Assembly: GCF_000372065.1 (NCBI RefSeq)
Contig: NZ_AQVB01000001.1
Location: 9,375 to 73,374, forward strand
Direction of reading: 5' to 3'
Length of the DNA stretch: 64,000 nt
Source of the DNA: Oligella urethralis DSM 7531
GTDB taxonomy: Bacteria; Pseudomonadota; Gammaproteobacteria; Burkholderiales; Burkholderiaceae_B
A program made the position numbers and the translations under genes. The notes under the pieces were generated by a model, which had not been told where the DNA came from, did not search any database, and saw only the letters and a program-made list of their open reading frames with translations. Shown here one piece after another: positions 1 to 8,914 of the stretch; positions within the stretch are counted from its first letter, which is position 1; the number at the start of each line of letters is the position of its first letter.

Positions 1-62
1 CTAAATATAAATTAATTGTAAAGGAAAACTCTACATTTGAGCTGTGTTAATTTAGGGGGTGG

Positions 63-236
63 TTACCGTGCCACCTGACCAAAGCGCTGAATTGCCTTAG
101 TGCGCAAGGTGTCCATCCCCGCTCGTAAATCTGTCGCCTCACTCACCAGGATGATTTTATCTAGTGCCAGTAGGCTAGACGCTTGCTCTTGAATTCCCAC
201 TCGTTGGGCGGTCTCGATACGCATTAAAGACGGCAT
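63..236 (-). pseudogene. Truncated IS66 TnpB (Orf2)-like fragment
   Basis: A 57-residue ORF with a good ribosome site (AGGAG about 6 bases upstream of the ATG at 236). Residues 28-53 contain IILVSEATDLRAG followed by D-T-L, matching the TnpB signature of IS66 elements (aromatic/hydrophobic stretch, then a D-M/L-R-x-G motif near the N-terminus). Intact TnpB is about 115 residues and continues into a conserved basic segment, which is absent here because a stop follows at 63. It is therefore probably a decayed 5' half. The product is unlikely to be functional. The homology call rests on a short motif. Confidence 0.55.
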
Positions 237-315
237 TGATTTCTCCTAACATACACAAAACCTTAGTGTCGCGCAATTTAGGAGGAATGAATGCATGTGT
301 TCACCGGACGCTTAC
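63..315 (-). mobile_element. IS66-family insertion sequence remnant (left end plus tnpB fragment)
   Basis: Read on the minus strand, the element begins at 315 with GTAAGCGTCCGGTGAA, which resembles the GTAA-type terminal repeats of IS66 elements. It continues through an untranslated lead into a short ORF related to TnpB. No matching right-hand terminal repeat is visible in bases 1-62, so the copy is truncated or runs out of the window. Only about 80 bases separate the end from the tnpB-like start, so there is no room for the usual tnpA. The IS66 end is recognised by eye; a target-site duplication cannot be tested here. Confidence 0.6.
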
Positions 316-340
316 GTTATAGGCGCCACGTTGTGAGCCT

Positions 341-378
341 AAAACAAGAGGCCGATATCTTAAGGTATCGGCCTCTTG
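341..378 (-). terminator. Intrinsic terminator of the liu operon
   Basis: A perfect 13-bp stem (345-357 with 366-378, arm CAAGAGGCCGATA) closes an 8-base loop. On the minus strand it is followed by TTTT (344-341). It sits 43 bases after the liuD stop, between the gene and the IS66 remnant. Confidence 0.85.
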
Positions 379-420
379 CTTGATAAAGCCCCTTAAATGG
401 ACTTAATGGACTGAGTGGAC

Positions 421-2457
421 TTAGTCCGCAGTGCTTAGCTTAATCAGCTCGGCGCCTTCGGTGACTTGTTCGCCGACGTCAAAGAACAGCTCTTCAACCA
501 CACCGGCCTCATCTGCAGTAATGGAATGCTCCATTTTCATTGCTTCCATCACGAGCAGTACGTCACCTGCTTTAACCTCATCACCAACCTTAACTAGGAT
601 GTTAATGACTTTACCAGGCATCGGGGCTGTCAGACCGCCACCACCTACTTCTGCGCCATCAGCGGCATGCGCTAAGCTATCCGGTAGTTGTAAACGCAGT
701 TGACCCTCTTGTGCGTAGAGATAGAGATCCTCACCATCAAAGACTGCTTTCGCTTGACTGAGCACACCATCTAAACCTAATTTAATATCAAACTGAGTCG
801 CACTGTCTAAGGTGCTCGCTTCCCATTCTAGGCGCTGCGCAGTGCCGTCAATCATCAGTGTCCACTGATCTTTGGTCGTTTGTTGCAGCTGTAGGACGTA
901 GTCCTGATGGCCGTCATTAATGGTGATGCTGGTGCCGTCACCCTGACGTACACGCCAGTAATCGGCGGCTGCCCATGGATCCACATAGCGAGTGGCGGTA
1001 TTTTTAGCTGCACGGCTATGTTTGAGTCCGTGTTTCGCTAAATACGCCACGGCGGCGGTGGCCAAGGCTTTGCTTGAGGTTGGACGCGCCGGTGGGAAGA
1101 GCGAGGCCTGATTTTTCTCAATCAAGCCGGTATCTAAGTCGGCATTCACAAAGGCATCATTGCACATCAAACGATACAAAAAGTCAACGTTAGTGTGCAG
1201 ACCGATAATATGCGTTGCTAATAAGGCTTGACGCATACGTGCAATGGCTTGCTCGCGATCGTCACCCCACACAATGAGCTTGGCAATCATCGGATCGTAG
1301 AAAGGACTGATGCTATCGCCCTCACGAATACCGCTATCTACTCGTACCGGTGCATTCACAAAGCTTTGATGTGGCGGGAAACTTAAATGGTTTAATTGAC
1401 CGATGGAAGGCAGGAAGTCATTATCCGGATTTTCCGCATAAATACGTACTTCAATGGCATGCCCCTGAATCGCCAGATCCGCTTGCTGCACTGGAATTGC
1501 TTCATTATTGGCGATGCGTAGCTGCCATTCGACTAGGTCGTAGCCAGTAATCATTTCAGTCACCGGATGCTCTACCTGGAGACGGGTATTCATTTCCATA
1601 AAGTAGAAGGTGCCGTCTTGTTCGGCAATGAACTCAACCGTACCCGCACCCACATAGTTAACGGCACGTGCAGCATTAACCGCTGCTTCACCCATGGCGC
1701 GACGACGTTCCTCCGTCATGCCTGGCGCAGGCGCTTCCTCGATCACTTTCTGGTGACGGCGTTGTACCGAGCAATCACGCTCAAATAAATACACGTAATT
1801 ACCATGTTCATCACCAAAGATTTGAATCTCAATATGACGCGGTTTATTGACATAGCGTTCAATCAACACATGGTCATTGCTAAAGCTGCTACGCGCTTCA
1901 CGCTGACATGATTCCAACATGCTGATAAACTCATCGCTACTGTTAACAATGCGCATCCCCTTGCCGCCACCGCCAGCACTGGCTTTAATCAATACGGGGT
2001 AGCTAATGGCATCGGCTTGGGCGTGTAAAAAGGCCGGATCCTGATTGTCACCGTGATAACCGGGCACTAAAGGCACGCCGGCTTTTTCCATTAAGGCCTT
2101 GGCGGCAGACTTGGAGCCCATGGCTTCCATAGCTGCGGCAGAGGGGCCGATAAACTTAATGCCGGCTTGATTACATGCTTCTACAAAGTGACCGTTTTCT
2201 GCTAAGAAGCCATAACCTGGGTGAATGGCTTCAGCGCCTGTTTGTTTGGCGGCCTCAATAATGGCATCAATACGTAAATAGCTGTTAGCAGGCTCTGAAC
2301 CGCCGATATACACAGCCTCATCACACGCTTGTACATGGGCCGCATGACGATCGGCATCTGAATAAACCGCAACCGTAGCAATCCCCATTGCTCGAGCGGT
2401 ACGGGCAACGCGGCAAGCAATTTCACCGCGGTTAGCAATTAAAATCTTTTTAAACAT
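421..2457 (-). CDS. liuD: 3-methylcrotonyl-CoA carboxylase, biotin-carrying alpha subunit
   Basis: A 678-residue protein with the acyl-CoA carboxylase alpha-subunit layout: a biotin carboxylase N-domain starting MFKKILIANRGEIACRV, an ATP-grasp domain with the glycine-rich loop GGGGKGMR, a biotin carboxylase C-domain, a linker, and a C-terminal biotinyl domain whose AMKM motif places the biotinylated lysine at residue 641. It carboxylates 3-methylcrotonyl-CoA to 3-methylglutaconyl-CoA together with the beta subunit encoded just upstream (stop-to-start gap 18 bases). The gene family also includes propionyl- and geranyl-CoA carboxylases; the neighbouring isovaleryl-CoA dehydrogenase and LiuR-type regulator favour the leucine-pathway enzyme. 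It is the last gene of the operon and is followed by a strong terminator. Confidence 0.92.
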   Translation of the reverse strand: MFKKILIANRGEIACRVARTARAMGIATVAVYSDADRHAAHVQACDEAVYIGGSEPANSYLRIDAIIEAAKQTGAEAIHPGYGFLAENGHFVEACNQAGIKFIGPSAAAMEAMGSKSAAKALMEKAGVPLVPGYHGDNQDPAFLHAQADAISYPVLIKASAGGGGKGMRIVNSSDEFISMLESCQREARSSFSNDHVLIERYVNKPRHIEIQIFGDEHGNYVYLFERDCSVQRRHQKVIEEAPAPGMTEERRRAMGEAAVNAARAVNYVGAGTVEFIAEQDGTFYFMEMNTRLQVEHPVTEMITGYDLVEWQLRIANNEAIPVQQADLAIQGHAIEVRIYAENPDNDFLPSIGQLNHLSFPPHQSFVNAPVRVDSGIREGDSISPFYDPMIAKLIVWGDDREQAIARMRQALLATHIIGLHTNVDFLYRLMCNDAFVNADLDTGLIEKNQASLFPPARPTSSKALATAAVAYLAKHGLKHSRAAKNTATRYVDPWAAADYWRVRQGDGTSITINDGHQDYVLQLQQTTKDQWTLMIDGTAQRLEWEASTLDSATQFDIKLGLDGVLSQAKAVFDGEDLYLYAQEGQLRLQLPDSLAHAADGAEVGGGGLTAPMPGKVINILVKVGDEVKAGDVLLVMEAMKMEHSITADEAGVVEELFFDVGEQVTEGAELIKLSTAD

Positions 2458-2475
2458 AAAGCAACTCCGGTGTGA

Positions 2476-4083
2476 TTAGATACGGAAGATACCGAATTTC
2501 GTATCTTCAATAGGGGCATTGAGGGCAGCCGATAAAGCTAGGGCTAATACGCGACGGGTATCCGCCGGCTTAATGATGCCGTCATCCCACATACGCGCTG
2601 TGGCGTAATAAGGGTGACCCTCATGCTCGTATTTATCACGGATCGGTGCTTTAAACGCAGCTTCCTCTTCCGCTGACCAGGTCTCGCCTTTTTGCTCAAT
2701 ACCGTCACGCTTAACCGTGGCTAACACACTGGCAGCCTGCTCGCCACCCATTACGGAAATGCGGGCATTAGGCCACATAAATAAAAAGCGTGGACTAAAG
2801 GCGCGACCACACATACCGTAGTTACCAGCGCCGAATGAACCGCCAATGAGGACGGTAAATTTAGGTACTTTAGCCGTTGAGACGGCAGTTACCATTTTGG
2901 CACCGTGACGGGCGATCCCTTCATTTTCATACTTACGACCGACCATAAAGCCAGTGATGTTTTGTAAGAAGACTAATGGTATGTTGCGCTGGCAGCATAA
3001 CTCGATAAAGTGCGTGCCTTTTTGCGCAGACTCGGAAAATAAAATACCGTTATTAGCAATAATACCGACTGGCATGCCTTCAATATGTGCAAAGCCACAT
3101 ACTAAGGTCGGACCGAAGCGCGCTTTGAATTCATCGAATTCTGAACCGTCCACAATCCGAGCAATCACTTCACGTACATCAAAGGGCTTGCGCGTATCGC
3201 TCGGGATAATACCGTTTAATTCCTCACTATCGTATAAAGGGGCACGCGGTTCCACGGTTAGCAGCGGGTTAGTTTTTTTGCGATTTAAGCGTGATACGGC
3301 TTGACGTACTAATTGCAAGGCATGACTGTCATTTTGAGCTAGATGGTCAGCGACACCCGAAAGACGTGTATGCACATCACCGCCACCTAGGTCCTCAGCG
3401 GTCACCTCTTCACCCGTGGCTGCTTTAACTAAGGGTGGGCCACCAAGGAAGATCGTGCCTTGGTTATTAACAATAATGGATTCGTCTGACATCGCTGGCA
3501 CATAGGCACCACCCGCTGTACAAGAGCCTAGTACGGCGGCAATCTGGGGAATGCCTTTAGAGGACATCACCGCCTGATTATAGAAAATACGACCGAAGTG
3601 ATCGCGATCTGGAAATACCTCATCCTGCTTAGGTAAGAAAGCACCGCCGGAGTCGACTAAATACACACAAGGTAGGTTATTTTGCTCGGCAATTTCCTGC
3701 GCGCGGATATGCTTTTTCACCGTCATCGGGTAGTAAGTACCACCCTTGACCGTTGGGTCATTACAAACAATTAAGCACTCCACACCGCTAATACGACCAA
3801 TACCAGTAATCAGACCAGCCGCTGGTGCGTCATTGTCGTACATATTTAATGCGGCGAGTGGTGAAAGCTCTAAAAAAGGACTGCCCGGATCAAGTAGTTT
3901 TTCAACGCGGTCACGCGGCAGCAATTTACCGCGCGCCAGGTGCTTTTGGCGAGAACTCTCGCTACCGCCTTTATACGCAGTCGCTAGTTTCTCATTCAGA
4001 TCATCGATCTGCGCCTGCATCGCTTGGGCATTTTCCTGAAAGGATTGGCTACGAATATTAATTTGACTCTTGATAATAGGCAT
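2476..4083 (-). CDS. liuB: 3-methylcrotonyl-CoA carboxylase, carboxyltransferase beta subunit
   Basis: A 535-residue carboxyltransferase with two crotonase-like halves. Recognisable blocks include [12 protein letters not shown], the oxyanion-hole glycines of [16 protein letters not shown], and in the C-terminal half [20 protein letters not shown] and [15 protein letters not shown], all typical of MCC beta subunits and of the usual length. It transfers CO2 from biotin to 3-methylcrotonyl-CoA. The start has a strong ribosome site GGAGGAG (4088-4094). An intrinsic terminator hairpin lies only 32 bases upstream, so transcription from the operon promoter must pass it to reach this gene. Confidence 0.93.
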   Translation of the reverse strand: MPIIKSQINIRSQSFQENAQAMQAQIDDLNEKLATAYKGGSESSRQKHLARGKLLPRDRVEKLLDPGSPFLELSPLAALNMYDNDAPAAGLITGIGRISGVECLIVCNDPTVKGGTYYPMTVKKHIRAQEIAEQNNLPCVYLVDSGGAFLPKQDEVFPDRDHFGRIFYNQAVMSSKGIPQIAAVLGSCTAGGAYVPAMSDESIIVNNQGTIFLGGPPLVKAATGEEVTAEDLGGGDVHTRLSGVADHLAQNDSHALQLVRQAVSRLNRKKTNPLLTVEPRAPLYDSEELNGIIPSDTRKPFDVREVIARIVDGSEFDEFKARFGPTLVCGFAHIEGMPVGIIANNGILFSESAQKGTHFIELCCQRNIPLVFLQNITGFMVGRKYENEGIARHGAKMVTAVSTAKVPKFTVLIGGSFGAGNYGMCGRAFSPRFLFMWPNARISVMGGEQAASVLATVKRDGIEQKGETWSAEEEAAFKAPIRDKYEHEGHPYYATARMWDDGIIKPADTRRVLALALSAALNAPIEDTKFGIFRI

Positions 4084-4115
4084 GTCGCTCCTCCAAAACT
4101 TAGTTGTGCCTATTT

Positions 4116-4154
4116 AAAAAAGCTTGCTTATAGTGAGTGCGATAAGCAAGCTTT
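4116..4154 (-). terminator. Intra-operon intrinsic terminator before liuB
   Basis: A perfect 13-bp inverted repeat (4119-4131 with 4142-4154, arm AAAGCTTGCTTAT) with a 10-base loop; on the minus strand it runs directly into six U residues (4121-4116). It lies between the thiolase stop and the liuB ribosome site. The 32 bases remaining before liuB leave no room for a full promoter, so this looks like a partial terminator that lowers liuBD expression relative to liuA-thiolase. Read-through is inferred, not seen. Confidence 0.8.
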
Positions 4155-4187
4155 ATGATAGATTGCTGTTGGCCTTTGATTAAGCCA

Positions 4188-5372
4188 TTAGTCGACCATC
4201 TCAACCGCTAGGGCTACGGCCTCACCACCGCCGATACAAAGGCTGGCCATACCCTTTTTACCGCCGGTTTTGCGTAAGGCGGCAATTAGGGTCACCAAGA
4301 TACGAGCGCCGGAGGCACCGATAGGGTGACCTAAGGCCGTCGCACCGCCGTGAATGTTGACTTTGGCGTGGTCTAGCTCTAGATCTTTGATGGCACCCAT
4401 GGTTACGCAAGCAAAGGCTTCATTAATCTCATAGAGATCCACCTCGTCTTTGGTCCAACCCGCTTTATCCAAGCATTTTTGCATGGCGCCAACGGGGGCG
4501 GTTGTAAACCATTCAGGCTCATGGGCATGCTCAGCATGGGCTACCACACGGGCGAGTGGCTTAACACCGAGCTTGTCAGCGGTGGAAGCACGCATCATCA
4601 CGAGTGCAGCAGCACCGTCAGAGATGGATGAGGCATTTGCCGCTGTAACTGTACCGTCCTTTTTGAATGCGGGACGTAAGCTAGGAATACGATCTGGCTT
4701 GGCGTTACCCGGCTGTTCGTCGGTATCAACCACCACATCTCCGCGTCGAGAGCTGATAGTCACGGGGGTGATTTCCCACTCGAAGCTACCGTCTTCAATG
4801 GCTTTGAGGGCGCGGTTAAGGGATTCAATGGCGTAGTTATCCTGATCCTCACGCGTAAATTGGTACTCCTCAACCATTTGCTCGGCAAAAATACCCATGG
4901 CTTGACCACGCTGATAGGCATCCTCAAGGCCGTCTAAGGCCATATGGTCGTACACGGTGGAATGACCATAGCGATAGCCGGAACGGCCTTTTAGTAGCAA
5001 ATAAGGGGCATTAGACATGCTTTCTTGACCGCCAGCAACCACGACCTCAGCGCTTTCCGCCTTGAGCATATCGGTGGCTAACATCACGGTTTTGAGACCG
5101 GAGCCGCAGACCTTATGTACGGTGGTGGCAGCTGCCGATTTAGCTAAACCGGCGCCAAGCGCGGCTTGACGAGCAGGGGCTTGACCCTGACCCGCTTGTA
5201 GGACATTACCCATCAATACTTGATCGACCAAATTAGGATCAATACCAGCGCGCTCGACTGCAGCTTTAATCGCCGTAGCACCTAATTCATAAGCAGCGGC
5301 ACTGGATAAAGCGCCCATCATACCGCCCATGGGTGTACGGGCAACGGAAACAATAACAATAGGATCAGACAT
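4188..5372 (-). CDS. Acetyl-CoA C-acetyltransferase (thiolase II family)
   Basis: A 394-residue thiolase of standard length. The nucleophilic cysteine is C89 in KVCGSG, the NEAFA loop is present, the active-site histidine is H349 in GHPIGASG, and the second cysteine is C379 in CIGGGEA. It interconverts two acetyl-CoA and acetoacetyl-CoA. Its place between liuA and liuB suggests it cleaves the acetoacetyl-CoA made from acetoacetate at the end of leucine/isovalerate breakdown. Specificity for longer 3-ketoacyl-CoA cannot be excluded from sequence. The ATG at 5372 is followed directly by the conserved N-terminus. Confidence 0.92.
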   Translation of the reverse strand: MSDPIVIVSVARTPMGGMMGALSSAAAYELGATAIKAAVERAGIDPNLVDQVLMGNVLQAGQGQAPARQAALGAGLAKSAAATTVHKVCGSGLKTVMLATDMLKAESAEVVVAGGQESMSNAPYLLLKGRSGYRYGHSTVYDHMALDGLEDAYQRGQAMGIFAEQMVEEYQFTREDQDNYAIESLNRALKAIEDGSFEWEITPVTISSRRGDVVVDTDEQPGNAKPDRIPSLRPAFKKDGTVTAANASSISDGAAALVMMRASTADKLGVKPLARVVAHAEHAHEPEWFTTAPVGAMQKCLDKAGWTKDEVDLYEINEAFACVTMGAIKDLELDHAKVNIHGGATALGHPIGASGARILVTLIAALRKTGGKKGMASLCIGGGEAVALAVEMVD

Positions 5373-5397
5373 AAAAAACTCCTAAAAGCTTTATATA

Positions 5398-6576
5398 TTA
5401 AGCAGTTTCATTAAATAGTTCGCGACCGATGAGCATGCGACGGATTTCGCTGGTGCCGGCACCAATTTCATAAAGCTTGGCATCACGCCATAAACGACCA
5501 GCAGGGTACTCATTGATGTAACCATTACCACCGAGAATCTGAATACCGTCACCGGCCATTTTGGTTGCCATTTCCGCCACATAAAGAATTAAGGCAGCGC
5601 AGTCTTTGCGCACGTGACGAGCATGACCCTCGCCTAAGCTGTCTAACTGCTTACCGACCGCATAGGCATAAGCACGGCTGGCTTGTATACCGGCATACAT
5701 ATCGGCTATCTTGCCTTGGATTAATTGGAACTCACCGATGGACTGACCAAATTGCTTACGATCGTGAATATACGGTACCACCATATCCATCACGCTTTGC
5801 ATAATCCCAAGTGGACCGCCGGATAGCACAGCACGCTCATAGTCTAAGCCGCTCATTAAGACCTTCACACCACCATTTAACTGGCCGAGAATATTTTCTT
5901 CTGGTACTTCACAGTCTTGGAACACTAACTCACCTGTGTGCGAACCGCGCATACCTAATTTATCAAGCTTTTGTGCAATCGAAAAGCCCGGGAAATCCTT
6001 TTCAATGATAAAGGCAGTAATACCTTTAGGGCCGGCATCCGGCTCGGTTTTGGCGTAGACTACAAGGGTATCGGCATCGGGACCGTTAGTGATCCACATC
6101 TTGCTGCCGTTTAATACATAACGATCGCCTTTTTTCTCAGCCCGTAATTTCATGCTGACAACGTCGGAACCGGCACCTGGCTCACTCATTGCCAGGGCAC
6201 CGATATGCTCACCGCTGATTAACTTCGGTAAGTACTTGGCCTTTTGCTCATCATTACCATTGCGGAATAGCTGATTCACGCAGAGGTTGGAGTGGGCGCC
6301 GTAAGAGAGGGCAACTGAAGCGGAAGCGCGCGAGATCTCCTCCATGGCGATCATATGTGCTAAGTAACCCATTGCGGTACCGCCATACTCCTCGCTTACG
6401 GTTAAACCTAATAGACCTAGTTCACCAAACTTTTCCCATAAATCCATCGGGAACTGATCGCTATGGTCAATTTCTTGCGCGCGTGGGGCAATTTCAGTTT
6501 GAGCAAAGTCACGCACTGCATCGCGCAACATGTCTAAGTCTTCACCTAAATTAAAATTAATGCCTGGAATATTCAT
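5398..6576 (-). CDS. liuA: Isovaleryl-CoA dehydrogenase
   Basis: A 392-residue acyl-CoA dehydrogenase. The FAD-contacting blocks [12 protein letters not shown] and [11 protein letters not shown] are intact. The catalytic glutamate is at E247 in [15 protein letters not shown], the loop position used by isovaleryl-CoA dehydrogenases rather than the late position of medium- and short-chain enzymes. The C-terminus keeps the [13 protein letters not shown] and [14 protein letters not shown] signatures. It oxidises isovaleryl-CoA to 3-methylcrotonyl-CoA and passes electrons to electron-transfer flavoprotein. It lies 24 bases after liuR and 25 bases before the thiolase, so it is part of one operon. 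Confidence 0.94.
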   Translation of the reverse strand: MNIPGINFNLGEDLDMLRDAVRDFAQTEIAPRAQEIDHSDQFPMDLWEKFGELGLLGLTVSEEYGGTAMGYLAHMIAMEEISRASASVALSYGAHSNLCVNQLFRNGNDEQKAKYLPKLISGEHIGALAMSEPGAGSDVVSMKLRAEKKGDRYVLNGSKMWITNGPDADTLVVYAKTEPDAGPKGITAFIIEKDFPGFSIAQKLDKLGMRGSHTGELVFQDCEVPEENILGQLNGGVKVLMSGLDYERAVLSGGPLGIMQSVMDMVVPYIHDRKQFGQSIGEFQLIQGKIADMYAGIQASRAYAYAVGKQLDSLGEGHARHVRKDCAALILYVAEMATKMAGDGIQILGGNGYINEYPAGRLWRDAKLYEIGAGTSEIRRMLIGRELFNETA

Positions 6577-6600
6577 TTCCTCTCCTTGTGGCTAATAAAG

Positions 6601-6984
6601 TTATTTGCTCTGCTTGGCTAATAAATCAAAGCACATTTGCTCTTGACGATCGATTTCTTCAAGCACTTCCTGAATATCTTTTTGCTGCTGGATTAGCAGT
6701 TCTTTTTGCTTTTTTAAATGGGATAAATACGATTGTAATTGGCCTGGATGACTATTAGGGCCATCGTACATATCGATTAAATTGCGAATTTCCGCCAGTG
6801 AAAAACCCAAGCGCTTGCCGCGTAGGGCCAATTTAAGGCGGGTCCGATCGCGATGATTGTAAATCCGCTTTTGACCATCACGCTGGGGGCTAATAATCCC
6901 TTGGTCCTCGTAGTAACGAAGCGTGCGTGGTGTGACCTGATATATTTCGGCCAATTCGGAAATAGACCAAAGCTCTTGTGTCAT
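6601..6984 (-). CDS. liuR: MerR-family regulator of the liu operon
   Basis: A 127-residue MerR-type regulator: an N-terminal winged helix-turn-helix (SISELAEIYQVTPRTLRYYE, then the R-L-x-L-x-x-R-G wing region), followed by a dimerising coiled coil (about residues 70-120). There are no metal-binding cysteines in the typical MerR arrangement, so it is an organic-ligand branch of the family. I use the ATG at 6984; an in-frame TTG three codons earlier is less likely. As first gene of the operon, with an operator next to its own promoter, it should be autoregulated. LiuR is known as a repressor of branched-chain amino acid catabolism genes; the ligand is not deducible here. Confidence 0.85.
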   Translation of the reverse strand: MTQELWSISELAEIYQVTPRTLRYYEDQGIISPQRDGQKRIYNHRDRTRLKLALRGKRLGFSLAEIRNLIDMYDGPNSHPGQLQSYLSHLKKQKELLIQQQKDIQEVLEEIDRQEQMCFDLLAKQSK

Positions 6985-7010
6985 AGCAATCAAATCTAAA
7001 AATTAAGTTT

Positions 7011-7026
7011 ACGTTTACGTAAACGT
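7011..7026. promoter_or_regulatory. LiuR-type operator
   Basis: A perfect 16-bp palindrome, ACGTTTACGTAAACGT, 27 bases upstream of the liuR ATG. It closely resembles the published LiuR motif built on TTTACGTnnACGTAAA-like half sites. It begins immediately downstream of the -10 box and so should cover the transcription start, fitting repression by LiuR. It also lies in the intergenic region shared with the divergent hydrolase gene. Confidence 0.75.
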
Positions 7027-7027
7027 G

Positions 7028-7056
7028 ATTATGATTTAAGATCTATCGCTTGTCAA
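7028..7056 (-). promoter_or_regulatory. Sigma70 promoter of the liu operon
   Basis: On the minus strand: -35 TTGACA (7056-7051), a 17-base spacer, -10 CATAAT (7033-7028). The -35 is a perfect consensus match and the -10 differs at one base. Spacing is 17, not the 19 seen at MerR-activated promoters, which agrees with simple repression. Confidence 0.7.
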
Positions 7057-7148
7057 TCATTAAGGGTATGATAGTCGAAGTTTTTTACGCCTTGACTACA
7101 AATTATGCGACGCTTTGATGAGTCAAATCGTCGAAGAGGAGACAATGA

Positions 7149-8213
7149 ATGAATGAAAATGAAAAGAAATTAAGCTATCCCTTTGCTGAGGACTTGCCAG
7201 CAGAAGGCTATGCAATCGAAGTGGCCGCGGGGGTGAAGTGGATTCGTTTACCCCTGCCATTTGCGCTTGATCATATTAATTGTTGGTTAATCGCTGACGA
7301 GTATGAGGGTCAAAAGGGCTGGACCATGGTGGATTGCGGGATTAATAAACCCGTTGTGCGTGAGGTGTGGGAACAAATCTTTGCTAATGAGTTGGACGGT
7401 TTGCCCATTGTGCGCGTGATGGTGACTCATATGCATCCGGACCATGTGGGTTTGGCGGGCTGGCACTGTAGTCGCTGGAATGTGTCTTTGTGGATGAGTA
7501 TGACGGATTACTTTGTGGCCCGTTGCTGGACCATGGACACCAAGGGTGCCGGTACCGGTGGGCAGGGTGCAGTGGCGCATTTTGCGCGGCATGGCTTATT
7601 GGATAAGGACTCGCAGCAAAAGATTTTGGAGCGCGCCAATTACTATCCCGGCTTAGTCTATCCGCCCCCAAGCAGCTTTAATCGTTTAATTGATGAACGG
7701 GTGATTGATATCGGTGGGCATGCTTGGACGCTAATTAGCGGCTATGGTCATGCGCCAGAACATATTAGCTTATATTGCCCGGATTTAGCGGTGCTGATTT
7801 CAGGGGATATGTTGCTGCCACGCATTTCAACCAATGTCAGTGTGTTTGATTTTGAGCCAGAGGCCAATCCTTTGCCGTTGTACTTGAATTCCGTGGTGAA
7901 GTTTTTAGACTTACCAGATGATACCTTGGTACTACCTTCGCATGGCAGACCGTTTAAAGGGATTAAGGAGCGTGTCACCCAGCAATTAGCCCACCACGAG
8001 GATCGCTTACGGGAGGTATTGGATCTTTGTGTAGAGCCTACCTGTGCGGCTGAGGTGGTGCCAAAAATGTTCAAGCGCCCATTGGATCTGCATCAATTGA
8101 CCTTTGCGATGGGTGAAGCCTTAGCGCATTTACAAGCCTTGTACTATGAGGGTAAATTAAGTCGTGCCGCCGATGACTTGGGCGTGCTACGTTATCAAAA
8201 GATTGATGAGTAA
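7149..8213 (+). CDS. Metallo-beta-lactamase-fold hydrolase, liu-linked
   Basis: A 354-residue protein with the MBL-fold metal motif HMHPDH at residues 94-99, preceded by the strand MVDCGI and followed by later metal ligands in ISGYGHAPEH, LISGDMLLP and LPSHGRPF. A C-terminal helical extension of about 80 residues resembles the winged-helix end of LACTB2/RNase-Z-like hydrolases. Ribosome site AGGAGA precedes the ATG at 7149. It diverges from liuR and shares its regulatory region, so an acyl-CoA or thioester hydrolase role in the same pathway is plausible, but the substrate is unknown. Its last 27 bases overlap the convergent LysE-family gene. Confidence 0.8.
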   Translation: MNENEKKLSYPFAEDLPAEGYAIEVAAGVKWIRLPLPFALDHINCWLIADEYEGQKGWTMVDCGINKPVVREVWEQIFANELDGLPIVRVMVTHMHPDHVGLAGWHCSRWNVSLWMSMTDYFVARCWTMDTKGAGTGGQGAVAHFARHGLLDKDSQQKILERANYYPGLVYPPPSSFNRLIDERVIDIGGHAWTLISGYGHAPEHISLYCPDLAVLISGDMLLPRISTNVSVFDFEPEANPLPLYLNSVVKFLDLPDDTLVLPSHGRPFKGIKERVTQQLAHHEDRLREVLDLCVEPTCAAEVVPKMFKRPLDLHQLTFAMGEALAHLQALYYEGKLSRAADDLGVLRYQKIDE

Positions 8214-8816
8214 GTAGCCCGCCAGCACAAAGAGGACGCTGGCACTTATGCGATTAAAAATGATTTGAGCACGCGCCGATTGCTTTAACCAGGGGCCTAA
8301 GCGATCGGCAAACACGCTAATTGTCCCAAAGACCAGCAGTGTCGCCAAAATCATTAATATGGCGAGCTGCGCATACTGGCGGCCGAGCTTGCCATTTTCC
8401 ACCTGAATAAAGGGCTGGGTAAAGGATAGAAAAAAGAGAATCACTTTGGGATTGCTGAGGTTCATCAATACGCCACGCCAATAGGCTTGTCGCGGCCTTA
8501 GCATATCGCCACCGGCTGGCGTCTGAGTCACAACACCAGCATTAAAAAGTAAATAGGCCAAATACACTAAATAGCAGGCACCGAAGACATTAATCGCTTG
8601 ATACACCAGGTGATAGCGATAAATCAACTCGCTTGCGCCCACCGCCACAATTCCGGTATGCACGACTAAGCCCGAGCATAAGCCTAGAATCAACATAAAG
8701 CCAATACGCCAACCCTGACGCATGGATTGCGCCATCACATAGAGATTATCCGGTCCAGGCAAAAGTGCTAATAAAGCAGCAGCCATAAAAAACGAAAGGG
8801 CGGAGCTTAGGATCAT
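8187..8816 (-). CDS. LysE/RhtB-family amino acid exporter
   Basis: A 209-residue membrane protein with about six hydrophobic segments and the family hallmark LLPGPDNLYVMAQSMRQG near residues 18-35, plus NLSNPKVILFFLSF in the middle. Members of this family (LysE, RhtB, RhtC, LeuE) export amino acids or homoserine lactones. The ATG at 8816 is chosen over a GTG one codon earlier. It is convergent with the hydrolase gene, overlapping its 3' end by 27 bases. No substrate can be assigned. Confidence 0.85.
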   Translation of the reverse strand: MILSSALSFFMAAALLALLPGPDNLYVMAQSMRQGWRIGFMLILGLCSGLVVHTGIVAVGASELIYRYHLVYQAINVFGACYLVYLAYLLFNAGVVTQTPAGGDMLRPRQAYWRGVLMNLSNPKVILFFLSFTQPFIQVENGKLGRQYAQLAILMILATLLVFGTISVFADRLGPWLKQSARAQIIFNRISASVLFVLAGYLLINLLIT

Positions 8817-8829
8817 CACACAAGGCAGA

Positions 8830-8858
8830 TTGGTTACAAGGTCTCAAAAGTATAGAAT
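8830..8858 (+). promoter_or_regulatory. Putative metC promoter
   Basis: TTGGTT (8830-8835), a 17-base spacer and TAGAAT (8853-8858) lie about 57 bases before the metC ATG. The elements match the sigma70 consensus at 4 and 5 of 6 positions. Inference by eye only. Confidence 0.4.
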
Positions 8859-8914
8859 AAAATCAATGATATCGTTTCTTAAGCCTCAGTTTTTAAATAT
8901 TGGAGTATCTACCC

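Noticed and set aside
8820-8914. Possible S-box or similar riboswitch before metC
   Set aside because: The leader is under 60 bases after the putative promoter and shows no conserved stem arrangement.
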